A stretch of 64,000 nt of DNA from Heterohyrax brucei (GCA_028571685.1 CM053162.1:47712851-47776850); one strand, 5' to 3'. Shown: positions 43,027 to 53,619, counted from the stretch's first letter. Translations and numbers: made by a program. The notes: a model not told the origin generated them from the letters alone.

Positions 43027-43654
43027 AAGGAGAAAAATCAAGCATCTGTACAGGTCTATAAGACATTCAAGTATTACAATAGATGTGTATGTAAGCCAGA
43101 GCCTAGATAAGGGAAGGAAGATACAAGTTTGAGAATCATTAGCACGTGGTTCTTACATGAAGTTCCCCTTGCCTATCCAGACTTATTTCCCAGCCTTGGC
43201 TTTAGTATTGGCTTTTGTCTCAAACCGTACTGCTTACAGATCTCAGACCCTTTACATGCACTGGAAAGCACAACAGACCCTGTGCTTACCTAGCCAAGAG
43301 CTCCCAGACCCCATGTTCTCTCTGTCCTAGGCAGAACACTCTACATGCTGTCTTAAGCTGGTCATGCTTATACTCGTTCTTACTGAGGACAGGTTTGAGT
43401 TCTTGTAGAGTCATTCTGACAATCTACATCACACCTCTAACTACTAGAGAATTATCTGAGAGGGCAGGAGCCGTAAGTTTCACTTGATTGTCTTTCTTCT
43501 CCAAACACTACACGTTATCATATCTATGGGCTCAGCTCAACAAATATTTCTAATTATGAAACAGATATTAGAAAACTTTTGCAGACAAATGAAAATACTT
43601 TCAAGGACTCTAGGGTGCACCAGAAAGGTTTCCCTATGAATTCTATTTTCAGGA
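43027..43654. other. Non-coding, no repeat recognised
   Basis: The 90-codon frame at 43215-43487 has no motif. Nothing else is seen. Confidence 0.4.
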
Positions 43655-43870
43655 GAGACTCCAGTTCCAGTTGTCATCAAGCTGATCCTGACTTATGATG
43701 ATCCCTTGTGTGGGAGAGTTGAACTGTTCTCCAAGGGAACTTCAATGACTGATTTTTCAAAGGAGATTGCAAGGCCTTACTTCCAAGGTGCTTCTGAGTG
43801 GACTCAAACTGACAAGCTTTGGGTTAGCAAGCAAGTGCTTTCACTGTTTGCACCACTGGAAGGAGTTCAG
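43655..43870 (-). mobile_element. AfroSINE, long-middle subtype
   Basis: gtcatcaagctgatcctgac, gctgttctccaagggaac-type body, gattgcaaggccttacttcc and gagtggactcaaactgacaa, ending tttgcaccactggaagg. Confidence 0.78.
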
Positions 43871-43892
43871 GAGAAGTTAAGAAAAGAGAAAC

Positions 43893-44035
43893 AAACCCCA
43901 GCTGCCATGGAGTTGATTTGGAGTCATGGTAACTCCACATGTGCAGAGCAGAACTGGTCCTTAGAGTTTTCAAGTAGTGGCTTTTAAGAAGCAGATCACC
44001 AGACCTTTCTTCCAAGGCACCTCAGCTGAGTGCTT
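43893..44035 (-). mobile_element. AfroSINE, truncated
   Basis: ccccagctgccatggagttg, gcagagcagaactggtcctt and gcagatcaccagacctttct are clear. Promoter-proximal end is cut at ggcacctcagctgagtgctt. Same strand as its neighbours on both sides. Confidence 0.78.
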
Positions 44036-44084
44036 GACTAGAGTTTGGTTTGTGACAATCAGGGATTTCCTCAAGACAGGTTAA

Positions 44085-44258
44085 AAACAAACAAAAACCC
44101 ATCAAAACTTGTTGCCATTAAGTTGATTCTAACTCATAACAATCTTATAGGAGAGAGTAAAACTGGACCATAGGGTGTTCAAGGAGAAGCCGGTGGATTT
44201 GAACTGCCAACCTTTTTGTTAGTAACCCAGCTCTTAACTGCTATGCTGTCAGGGCTCC
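44085..44258 (-). mobile_element. AfroSINE
   Basis: A-rich tail aaacaaacaaaaaccc, ttgccattaagttgattcta, ggtggatttgaactgccaac and the end gctatgctgtcagggctcc. Third SINE of a same-strand series in 600 bases. Confidence 0.88.
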
Positions 44259-44777
44259 ATGGGAGAGGTTAATGGAACTGTATTTTAGGAGTGCAATTAG
44301 ATTGGGAGCTATTAAGGACATAATTGAACATGAAAATAGGGTTATGGGTTAGCATGTGTGGAGGCGTGCACATGGGTGTGCTGGGGAAAAAGGGCAATAG
44401 AATTAAAACTGTGTGGTACAAACACCAATTACCGACAAAGAAGCAAATGCATGCTCTTCTTTTCATTCTTCATATAATGCACTCACTGATGGGGTAGAGA
44501 AGCCCACTTTTGTTTAGGAATCCACTTGGTAATGATGCTAGCTCATCCCAGTTAATCTGATTAGGATGTGGGGAGGTGCCGTATTTTGCATAAACAGTCG
44601 ACAGTGTATCTGGTACCCAGCATTCAAAGAAATTCACCAGGGATGGAAAGAAGGGAAATAACTATGTTGCGTATGTTCTCAAAATACTGCCCAATGTAAG
44701 TCCAGTTGAAACTTTCTGATTTGTTGATTTTATTCTTCTGGGTTTGGGCTTTTCATTTTTCATGTGTCTGGTCCTTG
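44259..44777. other. Repeat-poor stretch with paired-type homeodomain site
   Basis: 44553-44563 is taatctgatta, a TAAT-N3-ATTA palindrome bound by dimers of paired-class homeodomains. It lies in repeat-free sequence between two SINEs. Enhancer activity is not shown. No gene is seen. Confidence 0.35.
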
Positions 44778-44945
44778 GCTTGGAAACTCTGGTAGCATAG
44801 TGGTTAAGTTCTATATCTGCTAACCAAAAGCTTGGCAATTCAAATCTGACAGGTGGTCCCTGAAAATTCTATGGAGCAATTTTACTCTGTCTTATTAGAT
44901 TGCTATGATGACAGCTCGTTTGGTTTGGTTTTGGGGTTGTTTGTT
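44778..44945 (+). mobile_element. AfroSINE
   Basis: ggaaactctggtagcatagt, gctaaccaaaagcttggcaa, ggagcaattttactctgtct, ending tggtttggttttggggttg. Confidence 0.88.
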
Positions 44946-45095
44946 GAGGCCTAAAGACACCTTAAAAATTAGGGAGGGGGAGGGGAGAGTGACAGAGACA
45001 GAGAGACAGAGATTCACAAAACAATAGATCTAAGCCTGTACTTCTTGGTAGAGAAAGGAGGGTATAAGTTTCAAAATCAGTATCTCTCTTTCAAG

Positions 45096-45295
45096 TAGCC
45101 TTGGTGTTGCAGTGATTATGCGCTTGGCTACGAAACGAAAGGTCGGTGATTTGAATCCCCAGCTGCTCCATGGAAGAAAGATGTGGCAGTCTGCTTCTGT
45201 AAAGATTATAGTCTTGGAAACCTTGTGGCATAGTTCCATTCTGCACCATTTGTCACTATGAGCTGGAATTCACTTAACAGAAGCAGGGTTTGGAT
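45096..45295 (+). mobile_element. AfroSINE, long-middle subtype
   Basis: gccttggtgttgcagtgatt, gcttggctacgaaacgaaag, tcggtgatttgaatcccc (box B), ctgcttctgtaaagattata and tgagctggaattcacttaac are in order. Confidence 0.85.
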
Positions 45296-45579
45296 TTTAT
45301 CCCTCTCTGAGACAGATACATTTACTTTCTCCCCTATTTTCATGTTTCTTATACTTTCCTCTTTTTTTCTGGAATATTGTCTTGGCCTGTGTTAGCAGAT
45401 AAGTAATGTTTTAGCATAATACACAGAATAGGGAATTTGAGAGAATAACGTAGGCGAGAAAGCTGACGGAAAGAGCACGGAGGCTGGGTCTTTATCCTGG
45501 CATTTCTTTTAGCTAGTCATGTGGCTTGGACCAGATAATAATGATAATGATGATAATAATAATCATACTGACAGAAGCC
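45296..45579. repeat. Unassigned DNA with AAT/GAT microsatellite
   Basis: 45537-45564 is an aataat/gatgat run directly left of a MIR. The remainder shows nothing recognisable. Confidence 0.5.
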
Positions 45580-45795
45580 TACATTTACTGAGTGGTTATA
45601 AATCTCAGACACTCTTATAATTACTTTCTATGCATTATCTCATTTTATTCACACAATGACCTTATGAAGTAGGTGCTATTATTATCTCCTTTTCCAGAGG
45701 CACAAAGCCTGCCCAGCTACACAGCTAGAGAATAATGAGATTAAGATTTTGATGCCAGAGTCCTAGCTCTTAACTCCTGAACTATGCTACCTCCC
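45580..45795 (-). mobile_element. MIR relic, well preserved
   Basis: tgcattatctcattttattc, aggtgctattattatctcct, cccagctacacagctagaga and ctcttaactcctgaactatg are in minus-strand MIR order. Confidence 0.87.
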
Positions 45796-46067
45796 CGAAT
45801 CTGGGAAATTCATGTTCTCCATGGGAAGAAGGGGTTAGATATTGCTTAGGAAATTTTCCAGCTCTGACACAGAAGGTTTTGACTTTATTGGTTGTGAAAA
45901 CACACTCTTTGCAAGGAAGGCCCAGTGGTGGGTGCTTTGGAAGAGGATGAAATGGGAGTGATTTAGCTCTGAACTTTCATCCCTTGTGTGTCTTGCATTA
46001 TTGCTTATGACCTAGTCCCCTACTTGGATCCTGGTCTATTTTTAGGTATCGTGGTATTCTCCAAAGC

Positions 46068-46260
46068 AGCCTGGGTGATGTGAGAGATCCGTGCTGAACT
46101 GCTAACCCAAATTTTGGTGGTTCAAACCTGCCCCGTGGCCCTGTGAAAGAAACTCTTGGCAATCTGCTTTTGTAAGAGGACAGCTAAGAGGACCTATGGA
46201 GCAGTTCTCCTCTGTAACAAGGAGCCGTCTGAGACAGAATCAACTTGACAGCAATGGGAT
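46068..46260 (+). mobile_element. AfroSINE, long-middle subtype
   Basis: gcagcctgggtgatgtgaga, gctaacccaaattttggtgg ttcaaacctg, gcaatctgcttttgtaagag and agacagaatcaacttgacag mark it from end to end. Confidence 0.85.
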
Positions 46261-46472
46261 TTTCAACTTTTATTTTTATGGCATTCTCTTTGGCCCAAGT
46301 TTTGTTTTGGTTCTTTGTTGTACCATATAGAACATTACTAAGGGACCTGAGCTCTTCCCTGCTTTCAGCAGGATTTATGGGAATAGGGGACTTTCCCTTG
46401 ACACCCAAGTCTTTGTGCAAGTGTTGGTGTCTGCCTGTCTGCCTGCACCTCTGCTCTTCCTTTGCCTTAAAA

Positions 46473-46605
46473 CCAAGCCAAACAAACCACCATCAAGTTG
46501 ATGCCAACTCATAGTGACCTTAAAAGACAGAGTAGAACTGCTCTATAGCATTTCCAAAGAGCACCTGGCTGACCTTTTGGTTAGCAGACACACCAGGATT
46601 CCCTT
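46473..46605 (-). mobile_element. AfroSINE with internal deletion
   Basis: Tail aagccaaacaaaccacc, atgccaactcatagtgacct, agtagaactgctctatagca, then gcacctggct joins directly to gaccttttggttagcagaca, dropping the usual ggattcgaactgc block. Confidence 0.87.
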
Positions 46606-48240
46606 CCTCTGCCGTAGGCCCTAGAAATTCTCCTTCTTTCAGGCTGGGTTACTGGATGATGACCTGCTTTCCTCCAGAGAACCTATGTGTTGCCTGGCTC
46701 CCAGTTCTCCTGGGTTTACTCCTTCTGGAATCTGTATTGCTTCTTCCTGGGCATTTAAGAGACAAAGATGGTCAACTTGGCAACATGGGAACCAAATACT
46801 TGACTTTAAACCAACAATACCCTAGATCATTAAAATGATTTAGCATTGTAGTTCTGACTTTCAGCTCGTTGCAAGATTCCACTTTGGGAGGTGTCCCAGT
46901 TGCCTGCCAGTTACTGCTTTTATGTCTTGGGATTTCTAGCAGCCTTGTTGCACGTGCAGCCATTTCACATTCACTGGGTGCAATTAAAGAAATTGCATGA
47001 CTGCTGGTTTCCCCTCTTATTTTTTTTCCCCTCAGATAAACTGTAGAATTCAACTTGATTAAAACATTTATTGAGATTTAATAGATTCCAATAATGCTGT
47101 GTATGTGCCTCTGTGTGTGTATGTGTGTGTGTGTGTGCATATGCACTCATTATACATGTCTTCTGTGAGTGCCAAGAATGGCCATGTGCACAGAGAATTG
47201 TTCACGGAGCTCACTTTATTCTGCAATTTACCAGCAATGTCAAATTAGGGGGTTTAATGGATTCTTACACAGAAATTCCTAGTGTGGTTGTATTAGCAGC
47301 AAGTTTCATTAAAAAGGGCTATTTTTCTCTACTGGGATTTCAGTAAAGAGACACTGTTTATTTTTTTCAGTGGAAAATTGATTGTAACTAAGAGGATACT
47401 TGGCTTGAAAGTGGGGAATTATCATATCATATGATTAAATGAAAGCTTACCTTGTTATAAGGTAACTAGACATATCCCAGTAGAATTGAGACAATGTTTG
47501 ATTAAGCCAGATTTTCCTACTTTATATTCAAGGAACAAATTAAAGAATAATTGAGATCCTTTTCAGATCTTTTATAAGCTGCATATATAAAGCTTCAGCT
47601 CCAGGTGGCAAAGCAATTAGCTGATGAATAAAATCAAGCCCCCTGTCATTCGTCAGATGTTTAAATTCTATAAACCAGATAAATTAATGTGTTCCTTAAG
47701 CCAAATAAACGGTCATGCTCTCTATGTTACCACTCAGTTCCCCTGGGAAAGGGTTGGAAGCACGTTCAGACAAAGGCTAGGAACTACTTAATCAGAAGGT
47801 TGAAAACGAGTTGCCCATTTGATTTTCTAAAATAAATGTCCATCTGGCACAAAACCTATTTTCAGAGCAAAGTTGTTAAAGATGATGATTTGGTACATTT
47901 AGTCAAATAAGAGGAACTGGACTCAGTGATGTATCTCCCGTCCCACCCCTGTCATTCAAAATCTTTCTTTTATTGTCTTTGGCATTGAAGTTATTTATAA
48001 ACAACTTAAAAAGTACCAGTTTCATTTATTCTTTGTTCCTGACTATTAATGTAGAGAATTAGAACCTCTGCAGCCTTTGTGCTTCCAGATTTATTTCTCT
48101 GGGATGTATGTCCTGGATAAGGACACCTTACTGCCCTTGTCTGGTGACACGGTGGGCGTTGCCTGCATTGACATCTAGATAAAGCAGACTTAAGGCTAAA
48201 GGACATTATTTAATTAGCTGATGACTATTTTTTAAATTTT
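46606..48240. other. Repeat-poor stretch with homeodomain-rich block
   Basis: 47106-47140 is a TG run. 47530-47720 is repeat-free and holds caattagctgatgaat, ataaattaatg and atgtttaaattc, words like homeodomain and forkhead sites. Such sequence is typical of developmental enhancers, but conservation cannot be read from one genome. Frames up to 93 codons have no motif. Confidence 0.4.
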
Positions 48241-48720
48241 ATTATGAAAAATTTGCATTTAACAAAACGTTTGTCATTTCAATATTCTTCATGTGTAAAA
48301 TTCAGTGACATTAATTATGTTTATGTTTGTTAACTGCCACCCACTATCCATTTCAAAGTTTCCGGAAACTCGGTGTCACCTAAACAATAAAACCCCTTTT
48401 TCTCTCTCTCCCACCCGCCTTCTCTGGTAACTACTAACAAACTTTGGTCTCTATAACCCAAACCAAACCAGTTGCCACTGAGTCGATTCCAACTCATGAC
48501 AGCACCATTTGTGTCACAGTAGGATATGTCCCATAGGGTTTTCAGTGTCTCAGCTTTCAAAAGTAGGTCACCAGGACTTCTGTGCAGATTTGAACTGCTA
48601 GTCTTTCAGCTAGTAACCACGCATATAGAGCATTTGCACCACCGAAGGACTCCTTGTTCTTTACATCCTTGCCTAACAGTTCTTTTCTCTGCCATTTTCG
48701 TTACAAGCACTGCTTTCAGA
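48241..48720 (-). mobile_element. LINE-1 3' fragment with SINE inside
   Basis: gcatttaacaaaacgtttgt, gtaaaattcagtgacattaa and ggtaactactaacaaacttt follow minus-strand LINE-1 3'UTR text. The same text recurs at 60825-60930. An AfroSINE splits it at 48457. Confidence 0.65.
48457..48654 (-). mobile_element. AfroSINE, long-middle subtype
   Basis: Tail acccaaaccaaaccagttgc, ctgagtcgattccaactcat, gtaggtcaccaggacttctg and the end gcatttgcaccaccgaagga. One of the less worn long copies, as its gagtcgattcc still has the CpG. Confidence 0.88.
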
Positions 48721-48790
48721 GCTGTTGACAGGACTCTCACCCTCTGTCACCTGGTTCACTTTGTGTAGGTTTGATACCTCAGTGATCATG

Positions 48791-49409
48791 TGTCTTAGGC
48801 TGGGGTCTATACAGAGCAAAAGTAGCAAGGCATATATACAGAGAGAGAGAGGGAGAGGTTTATTTCAAGAAGTGGTTTATGCAATTGCAGAAGCTGGTAA
48901 GTCCCAAATCCATGAGTTAGACATCAGGCTGGAGGCTTGTCCTGACTCCTGTGGTTGCCAGGGGCTGGCAAATTCAAGATTGGCAGGTCAGACAGCAGTT
49001 TGCTGGCTCATGTCTCAAGAATTGGAGATCAGACAGTGACAAGTTGGATGCAGGATCCAGAATGTGTGAACTTTCCAGGAACATCTGTATATATTGGGGA
49101 AACCCTGGTGGTGTAGTGGTTGACTGAAACATCTGCTAACCTAAATGTTGGCAGGTTGAAGCTGCCAGGTGCACCTTGGAAATTCTATGGAGCTATTCTA
49201 CTCTGTCCTACGGGGTTGCTATGATTTGGATCAACTCAACAGTACTGTTGGGTATATATTGGTTGTTGGCTATGCTCCTGAGGAAACTCCCTCCTTCACA
49301 AAATGGAAGATGATTATAGCATTACACGAAGACCAAATGACATTGTCACATAACTGACAAACCAGCGAGAATCGTGGTTCAGCTAAGTTGAACCAAACCT
49401 TAACCATCA
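48791..49409 (-). mobile_element. ERV-L-type LTR split by a SINE
   Basis: On the minus strand it starts tgatggttaaggtttggttc and ends ccccagcctaagaca. The end is like that of the LTR at 3260. tttatttcaagaagtggttt and the GA run at 48840 lie near the minus-strand 3' end. The AfroSINE at 49098 interrupts it. A 104-codon frame across it is LTR sequence. Confidence 0.75.
49098..49251 (+). mobile_element. AfroSINE in the LTR, perfect 11-bp duplication
   Basis: gtatatattgg at 49087-49097 and 49252-49262 defines the ends. Body: ggaaaccctggtggtgtagt, aatgttggcaggttgaagct, ctattctactctgtcctacg. Confidence 0.94.
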
Positions 49410-49429
49410 CACCATGGATATTAGTTTAG

Positions 49430-49535
49430 GATCTTGCTACTTGAAGTATGGTCTTGCGAACAGTAGCATCAGAGTCACCTGAGAGCTTGTTAGAAATGCA
49501 GATCTCCAGCTCTGTTCCAACCTATTAAATAATAA
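49430..49535 (+). mobile_element. hAT-Charlie-type DNA transposon relic
   Basis: agtatggtcttgcgaacagt, agcatcagagtcacctgaga and gcttgttagaaatgcagatc are the usual opening text of MER-type hAT repeats. Confidence 0.55.
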
Positions 49536-49810
49536 TATGCATTTTGTTAGATTAATATACACATTTAAGTATGAGAAACACTAGATATGAGGGTGTTACC
49601 TCTTCCAATATGGCTTTGATTAAAGCCATGAAATAGAAACATGTAACCCAAAGGAATGTCTAGTTGGTGGATTTCCTGAACATGAAGGTCTCTTTTTCTC
49701 TCCTTTTTTGTATTTCATTCCCCTTAATCACTAGCACTTACCCCCCACCCCCAAAGGCAGATCACAAAAAAGAAGAGCTAGGACTCATTTATTTCAATTA
49801 TTGAAGTCTT

Positions 49811-49848
49811 TGGATCCGACTCGATGGCACTTGGCTTGGCTAGCATTC
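49811..49848 (+). mobile_element. AfroSINE tail-only fragment
   Basis: ggatccgactcgatggcact tggcttgg is the terminal part of the SINE. Nothing of the body precedes it. The CpG in gactcg is kept. Confidence 0.55.
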
Positions 49849-49899
49849 CTTGGCTGAGGAAATAATTTGAGGATCTGGACTGTATAAAGAAGAATGAGG

Positions 49900-50703
49900 T
49901 ATCAGGTTTGGAGGAAGACTCATTGACAGCCTATGTTACTCAGGCGATGCCTGCTGGAAGTGAAGAGGACTTGCAACATTTACTGAAGATCAAAGACCAC
50001 AGCCTTCAGTATGAATTATATCTCAACATAAGGAAAACAAAAATCCTCACAACTGGACCAATAAGCAACACTGTGATTAATGGAGAAAAGACTGAGATTG
50101 TCAAGGATTTCATTTTACTTGGATCCACAATCAACACACATTTGAGCAGTAGCCAAGAAACCAAAGGACACATTGCACTGGCCAAATCTGCTGCAAAAGA
50201 CCTCTTCACGGTGTTGAAAAGCAAAGGTGTCATTTTGAAGACTCAGGCGCACCGAATCCAAACCATGGCCTTTTAAATCATATCATAAGCATGTAAAAGC
50301 TGGACAATGAATAAGAAAGACAGAAGAATTGATGCCTTCGAATTGTGGTATTGGAGAAGAATACTGAATACACCAGGGACTGCTAAAAGAATAAACAGAT
50401 CTGTTTTTGGAAGAAAGTGTAAGTAGAATGCTGCTTAGAAGGATCATGAGACTATGCTTTGCATACTTTGGGTATATTTTCAGGAAGGATCACTCCCTAG
50501 AGATGGACATCATGCTTGGTAAAGTAGAGGGTCACTGGAAACAAGGAAGACCCTCAATAAAATGGACTGACACAGGGGCTGCGACAATGGGCTCAAGCAT
50601 AACAACGATTGCTAGCATGGTGCAAGACCGGGCTACGTGTCTTTCTGTGATATGCAGGGTTGCCGTGAGTCAGAACCAACTCACTGGCACCTAACAACAA
50701 CGA
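49900..50703 (+). mobile_element. RTE (BovB-like) LINE, longest copy
   Basis: About 800 bases of the 3' end, from the reverse-transcriptase palm region to the tail ggcacctaacaacaacga. It includes gaagatcaaagaccacagcc, ggatttcattttacttggat and tgggctcaagcataacaacg. Five other RTE tails in this window are shorter. Confidence 0.92.
49908..50694 (+). pseudogene. RTE LINE reverse transcriptase C-terminus, broken
   Basis: The first open piece, 49908-50276, encodes the end of the reverse-transcriptase domain: K-I-K-D-H-S-L-Q-Y, then K-T-K-I-L-T-T-G and F-I-L-L-G-S-T-I, standard RTE motifs. The catalytic Tyr-Ala-Asp-Asp box just upstream is destroyed (reads around 49940 as Tyr-Val-Thr then a small gap). 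A stop at 50274-50276 breaks the frame, which resumes at 50407-50694 with the C-terminal R-R-I-x-R-L... and G-R-P-S-I-K-W-T-D segment. Confidence 0.88.
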
Positions 50704-50844
50704 TGGCATCCTTTGGAAACTGTAACAAAAAGTGACAATTATTTATAGAAATTGAATTTAGATCTTCATTAGTGAAAGGACTGTAGATGAATTTTTTTAT
50801 TGAACTGCCAGCTAGCTATCTATTACAAGCAAAATATTGGTCTC

Positions 50845-51000
50845 AATATGGCACAGTAGAAGGACAACTGGCATGTATGCCTGGAGACCCACTCATCATG
50901 TGATTATGGGCAAGCAGCTTCACTTTAAACTTGATTTCCTTATCTGTAAAGTGAAGGATTTAGAAGAAAATGATTCTAGGATGTGTTAAAGCACTTGAAA
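50845..51000 (+). mobile_element. MIR relic
   Basis: cctggagacccactcatcat, gggcaagcagcttcacttta and tccttatctgtaaagtgaag follow MIR order. It runs into the first mariner end. Confidence 0.7.
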
Positions 51001-51076
51001 GTAGTTATATTCAGCAATGAGGTATGCAATGCTTTTTCTAGAATGAGTTCATGAACTTACTTGGCAGTCCTCGTAA
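50985..51076 (+). mobile_element. Mariner 3' end, copy 1
   Basis: Encodes the last residues of the transposase (…Tyr-Ile-Gln-Gln-stop, stop 51018-51020), then ctttttctagaatgagttca and the terminal repeat acttggcagtcctcgta ending at 51075. The rest of the transposon is missing. Confidence 0.82.
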
Positions 51077-51724
51077 GCAGAAGTATAAGTTAGATACTCT
51101 GAATACACCAGCTCTGAGCTATTCGAGCGGCCAGAGACCCAGCCCTACACAGGTGATCTTGATGGTGTTTGAGCAGTGTCCATGCTACTATTCATGTTAC
51201 AGCAGTTTAGAAATTATCCAACCACAGAAGTACTCAGAGATGTAGAGCTGACCTTTTCAGGAGACACAGGCACATGTGTGCGTGTGTGTGTGTGCATTTG
51301 CAACCTACGGTGGCTGCATCAATAGTCATGCCACACAGGGACTGGAAAGAGAGAAGTGGCAGCGTAAATATATTTTAACGTAAGGAAGAATATGAAACTC
51401 TTGAATAGCAGAAGGGAGCAAAACTCAATACAATCTTTGCTGCGAAATGAAAATCTGATGTTTTTCCAGCCCCTGGTGTGTTGTAGCCTTTTATTGTTAT
51501 GTTTTCGTTGTTTGTTTTTTTAAACTGCAATCTGTCTTCTCTGTTTCTTTTTCTTCTTCAATGTGTTTCATTCTAGTTTTTATTTGGAGGTTTAGGTTGA
51601 GCTGTATGTGTGTGTTGAGGAAGTTGGGGGTGATTATCTTTGGATAGAAAGAGGCATGGCTTCAAGTTTGAAGAAGCGTTACCAGGAGAAGTCAGCTGGT
51701 TAAAGAATAGCTTTCCTGTTCCCT
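51077..51724. other. Spacer between two facing mariner ends
   Basis: About 650 bases with a TG run (51275-51294) and T-rich stretches at 51500-51560. No family is recognised and no gene is seen. Confidence 0.5.
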
Positions 51725-52075
51725 TACGAGGACTGCCAAGTAAGTTTGTGAATTCATGCTAGAAAAAGGTCTACATACCTCATTGCTGGACATCACTATG
51801 GTCACCTTCAAAGTACTCCCTCTGGAAAGCTATGCCCTGATGCCAGAACCCAGGCCACCCTTCAAAGCAATTTTGGGACACTTTTTCTGCAATGGCCATC
51901 AGAGCTGACATCGTATCACTCTTGATGTGCTGAATGTTATCAAAATGTCTTCCTTTAAATATTTCCTTGATCTTATGGTAAATAAAATAATCATTGGGGA
52001 CCAGATCAGGTGAGTAGGGTGCTGTTCCAGTACAGTTAGTTATTCGTTTTCTGGCTAAAAACTCCTGCACAGACA
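51725..52075 (-). pseudogene. Mariner transposase C-terminus, copy 2
   Basis: The open frame 51780-52076 on the minus strand encodes 98 residues including P-Y-S-P-D-L-x-P-N-D-Y-F, the block that carries the last catalytic Asp of the D,D34D mariner transposase, and ends Y-F-E-G-D-H-S-D-V-Q-Q-stop. The terminal repeat lies at 51725-51750 (acgaggactgccaagtaag). N-terminal two thirds are absent. Transposase cuts and pastes the element at TA; a TA stands at the end. Confidence 0.88.
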
Positions 52076-52079
52076 ACTA

Positions 52080-52288
52080 TCCAATTAAGTTTGCAAAATT
52101 GCCACTGTGCCACTGTGCACAATGGCCATTCCAGAAAGAGTTCCAAAATTGCTTTGAAGAGTGGACTATGCACTGGTGTTGGCACGCAGCTTCCCATGGG
52201 GAGTGCTTTGAAGGTGACTATAGTGATATTCAACAATGAGGTATGTAGCACTTAGAACAATTAAGTTTGTGGACTTAATTGTCGGACC
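52080..52288 (+). mobile_element. Mariner deletion derivative, copy 3
   Basis: A worn left terminal repeat, caattaagtttgcaaaatt (52082-52100), is followed by the last transposase codons (F-Q-N-C-F-E-E-W, then C-F-E-G-D-Y-S-D-I-Q-Q-stop, stop 52238-52240) and the right terminal repeat taattgtcggacctcata. Ends in TA. It is therefore a short, internally deleted element in the opposite direction to copy 2. Confidence 0.8.
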
Positions 52289-53429
52289 TCATATGTTGGA
52301 CAGGGCAGTTCTAGCCAAAGGCTGCATGGGGTAAGAGGTGATTTGAGGTGCTCCCTCTTATTGAGGAATCTATTCATTCACTAATTCCTTCGAAGCTTTA
52401 TTCCTCCATTTCTTCTGTCTTATTACAAAACTGAACTCACTGCCTACTATGTGCTCAAAACCTGAGACACAAAGAAGAGTAAGAGGCGATCCCAGCCCTG
52501 GAACGTGCTCTGTGATTCCCATCTCCACTGACAGCTCTCACTTCAAATTTTATTGTAATGTGAGCATATAAGAAAAGTCATAATGGTTATTTGAGAGCAA
52601 TTTCATTTTCTGGCTATGCAGTGTTTACTCAAGCTCGCATCGGAATGTGTGTGTGTATGTGTGTGTGTGTGCATGCTTGTGTGGGCACATGTGCATTTGT
52701 TGAGGGCTTTGAGTAACAGCTTAAGTGATATTAATAAAGCAGATTTCAGGTCTCCAGAGGATGGCAGACTCTCAGTGCAAAGAGTGATATATTCCGATAA
52801 GTGGGTTTATGTCTAAAATTGAATGTATTTAAATACATCCAGGGATTCTTAAGGGGACTGCCTTGCTGGGATTCTTTTGGCTCTGAAAGTTGATCTTGGC
52901 AGGTTCTTTGTGGTATAATTCAGGGGAGGCATCTCTTCTTTCTTCAAGTTTTGCAGGCATGAGACAGTGTTTGTGGTTGTGAAGGTCAGCTAACTCTAGG
53001 GGAATGGCGCTCAAGCTTCAATGGGCAAAGAACTCGCCTGAGAGATGTGTCCAAAATTCAGATTCCCATACTGGGCTTTCCTTTGTGCCCCCAATTCTGG
53101 TACGGTAGGTAAGGGTTGGGGCTCAGGAAAGTGTCTTTAAACAAACTCCCTGAGGGAATTCTGATGTAGGACTTCAGAAGCTGCGCTCAGAGAACACTAG
53201 AATAGGGTGTCTCCATTCGGGTCATCTTTTCTAGATGTCAGCCTGTGTCTGAGACACTTTGAAAGTGTTTTGAAATCCTTGGGTGAAAGGCTGCTATGCA
53301 AAGGCCAAAGTTTATTTGTTTCATGATCTGACAACTGAATAGCAGGCTCGTGAGGCCATATTGCACAACGCACAAAAATTTAGGCTCTGCAACCCCACTG
53401 CCTTGGCTCCAGCTCCCATGCCAGGACTT
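52289..53429. other. Non-coding with TG microsatellite
   Basis: 52644-52676 is a TG run. 53120-53200 (aaactccctgagggaattct) may be an old hAT relic. No gene is seen. Small frames lack motifs. Confidence 0.45.
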
Positions 53430-53588
53430 GCAGGCTCCTGTCCCTTTGCTGGTTGTGTAGTCCCTTTGGGCCCCAGCATATTCAACTGTAAAAGGGATGT
53501 AATAATGCTACCTATCTAGTTAGGTTATGAGAATGAAATAAAATAACTAATGTTAAATGCTTAGCACAGAGCCTGGTATATAGTACCA
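53430..53588 (+). mobile_element. MIR relic with SINE-like scrap
   Basis: ggttgtgtagtccctttggg, ctgtaaaagggatgtaataa and taaatgcttagcacagagcc follow MIR order. aaaaaaccacaccattgagt (53588) right after may be a SINE tail. Confidence 0.75.
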
Positions 53589-53619
53589 AAAAACCACACC
53601 ATTGAGTCCCAATTCAGGA

